Shown in pieces: positions 62,626 through 64,000 of a DNA stretch of 64,000 bases. The notes under the pieces were generated by a model that made no database searches, was not told the DNA's origin, and saw only the letters and a list, made by a program, of their open reading frames with translations. This DNA is from Rosistilla oblonga (lineage in GTDB: Bacteria; Planctomycetota; Planctomycetia; Pirellulales; Pirellulaceae), in the NCBI RefSeq assembly GCF_007751715.1, contig NZ_CP036292.1, positions 2,108,001 through 2,172,000 of the forward strand, read 5' to 3'. The position numbers and the translations under genes were made by a program. Numbering within the stretch: position 1 is the first letter of the stretch; the number at the start of each line of letters is the position of its first letter.

Positions 62626-64000
62626 TTAGGGTCGTTTCGTCTCTTTTCGCTCGGGACGGTATCCCTTGCTTGTCGTATTGCGGCTCTGCTTCTTGTTCCG
62701 CTTTTTCGACTTGTTGGCGTTGGGGATCGTGTGGACATATTCCCCCTTCACTGCGGCGTTGGCGTTTTTGCGACGCTGGATCAACGCTTCCTTCGGCGGT
62801 TTGCTTGGGATCAGACAGTCGCAGCCGTCGCCGATCAGATCGTGCCGTCCCGTCTCCTGTAGTGCCCGTCGGACCTCAAAATAGTTAGCCGGTTTGAAGA
62901 ACTGCATCAGCGCCCGCTGCATCTTGCGATCGCGGAGCTTTCGCGCGGTGAAGACCGGCTTTTTTGTAAACGGATCGAGCCCGGTGTAATACATTGTTGT
63001 GGCGACGTCCAATGGCGCGGGGATAAAGTCCTGCACCTGATCGGGCCGGTATCCATTGCGTTTCAGGAAGACCGCTAGATCGATCATCGCGTCGAGATCG
63101 CTGCCCGGATGGCTAGCGATGTAATACGGCACCAAGTACTGCTTCTTGCCCGCCTTTTTGCTCGACTTGTTGAACTGCTCGGTGAACGCTTCGAAATCGT
63201 CTCCCGACGGCTTTCGCATGTAGTTCAATACGCCTGGATCGGAATGCTCCGGAGCGACCTTCAGCAAGCCGCCGACGTGATGTTCGGCTAGTTCTTTGAT
63301 GTACGTTGGGCTCAACCGCGCCAGGTCCATTCGGATCCCGCTGGCAACCAAGACCTTCTTGACGCCGGGGATGTCTCGCGAATCTCGCATCAACTGGATC
63401 AGCGGACCATGGTCGGTCCCCAGCAGTTTGCAGACCTTGGGGTGGACGCACGATTGCCGTCGACAGACAGCTTCGACTTCCGGGCGCGAACACTGCATCT
63501 GATACATGTTCGCCGTCGGACCACCGATATCGCTGACGGTTCCCTTGAACTTGGGGTCGGCACCGAGTTCCTTCAGTTCGCCGAGGATCGATTTTTGGCT
63601 GCGCGATTGAATCACACGTCCCTGGTGGGCGGTGATCGAACAGAAGGTGCAGCCGCCGAAACAGCCGCGCATGATCGTGACCGAGTTCTTGATCATTTCG
63701 AACGCAGGGATCGGTTCGCGATACAAAGGATGCGGCTTCCGCGTGTAAGGCAGCCCGTAGATCCGATCCATTGATTCTTGCGTGATCGCCAGCGGCGGCG
63801 GATTGACGACCACCGCTTGGTTACCGTGATACTGAATCAACCGCCTGGCGTTGAGCGGATTGGTTTCGTTGTGGATGATTCGCGTCGCTTCGGCAAAGGC
63901 AACTTTGTCGGCTGTGACATCGGCAAAGCTGGGCAACGTGATCGCATCTTCAGGCGGCGTTTCCGAAGCCCCGGTGACGTACGCGATCCCGCGCATGTCC
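62626..64000 (-). CDS. YgiQ-family radical SAM protein, truncated by window end
   Basis: The last ~457 residues of a YgiQ-type radical SAM protein; the N-terminal part lies beyond base 64000. The iron-sulfur motif CFGGCTFCSI (C-x3-C-x2-C) binds the SAM-cleaving cluster. Further family stretches are VSDIGGPTANMYQM, CVHPKVCKLL, KVAPEHSDPGVL, VPYYIASHPG and DFIPAPLDVATTMYYTG. YgiQ proteins have a cobalamin-binding-like N-terminal region, and their function is not established. The C-terminus is Lys/Arg/Asn-rich and likely disordered. The in-frame Met at 63996 is not a start but internal. Confidence 0.93.
   Translation of the reverse strand, partial: DMRGIAYVTGASETPPEDAITLPSFADVTADKVAFAEATRIIHNETNPLNARRLIQYHGNQAVVVNPPPLAITQESMDRIYGLPYTRKPHPLYREPIPAFEMIKNSVTIMRGCFGGCTFCSITAHQGRVIQSRSQKSILGELKELGADPKFKGTVSDIGGPTANMYQMQCSRPEVEAVCRRQSCVHPKVCKLLGTDHGPLIQLMRDSRDIPGVKKVLVASGIRMDLARLSPTYIKELAEHHVGGLLKVAPEHSDPGVLNYMRKPSGDDFEAFTEQFNKSSKKAGKKQYLVPYYIASHPGSDLDAMIDLAVFLKRNGYRPDQVQDFIPAPLDVATTMYYTGLDPFTKKPVFTARKLRDRKMQRALMQFFKPANYFEVRRALQETGRHDLIGDGCDCLIPSKPPKEALIQRRKNANAAVKGEYVHTIPNANKSKKRNKKQSRNTTSKGYRPERKETKRP

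Overview
The window looks like a chromosome segment from a Planctomycetota bacterium, most likely the Pirellulaceae (Rhodopirellula/Rosistilla-like group). The grounds are a GC-rich composition, a secreted sulfatase, DUF1080 and DUF4838 proteins, a PVC-type membrane-bound-dehydrogenase/cytochrome c fusion, several very large Hanks-type kinases with unusual partner domains, and frequent GTG/TTG starts. No ribosomal RNA, phage or CRISPR genes are visible.

Layout. 0-11.3 kb: sulfatase, a giant TPR-repeat Ser/Thr kinase, an MFS transporter, then a tight run of hexose-6-phosphate mutarotase, DUF1080-like protein, tadA and an AstE/aspartoacylase-like hydrolase. 11.3-22.5 kb is a signalling block: an outer-membrane-barrel-like protein, a kinase fused to a degenerate Hsp70 ATPase fold, and a minus-strand operon of receptor-like kinase (C-type lectin plus DUF1080 ectodomain), a double-FHA protein and an FHA-FHA-ABC transporter. 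23-31.9 kb: DUF4838 protein, two divergent phosphohexomutases, and an Nramp-like transporter translationally coupled to a short uvrC.

31.9-40.6 kb is the accessory region. It holds a tRNA-like gene with an enlarged anticodon arm, tRNA-Gly and tRNA-Asn, a frameshifted tandem-Dabb lipoprotein, an IS256-family element abutting an ECF-like sigma factor, an M14-peptidase/esterase fusion and a Y1 (REP-associated-like) transposase. The transposase end repeats recur as two ~122-bp non-autonomous copies and as a 90-bp tandem array. A decayed second copy of the uvrC 3' end lies at the far border, so the block is bracketed by a ~145-bp imperfect direct repeat.

40.7-54.2 kb: a second MFS transporter, an exported glutathione peroxidase, a three-gene set around an ExeA-like AAA ATPase, an isochorismatase-like hydrolase, a polysaccharide deacetylase, an Asn/Gln-rich membrane protein and the PVC cytochrome. 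54.2-64 kb is mostly housekeeping: a cold-shock gene with a strong terminator, eboE-pdxJ-queG as a tight operon, cmk, a DUF58/transglutaminase pair, and a YgiQ-type radical SAM gene cut by the window end.

The most interesting features are the kinase-Hsp70 fusion, the lectin-ectodomain kinase/FHA/ABC operon, and the repeat-bounded accessory block with its transposase, transposase-end repeats and odd tRNA-like gene.
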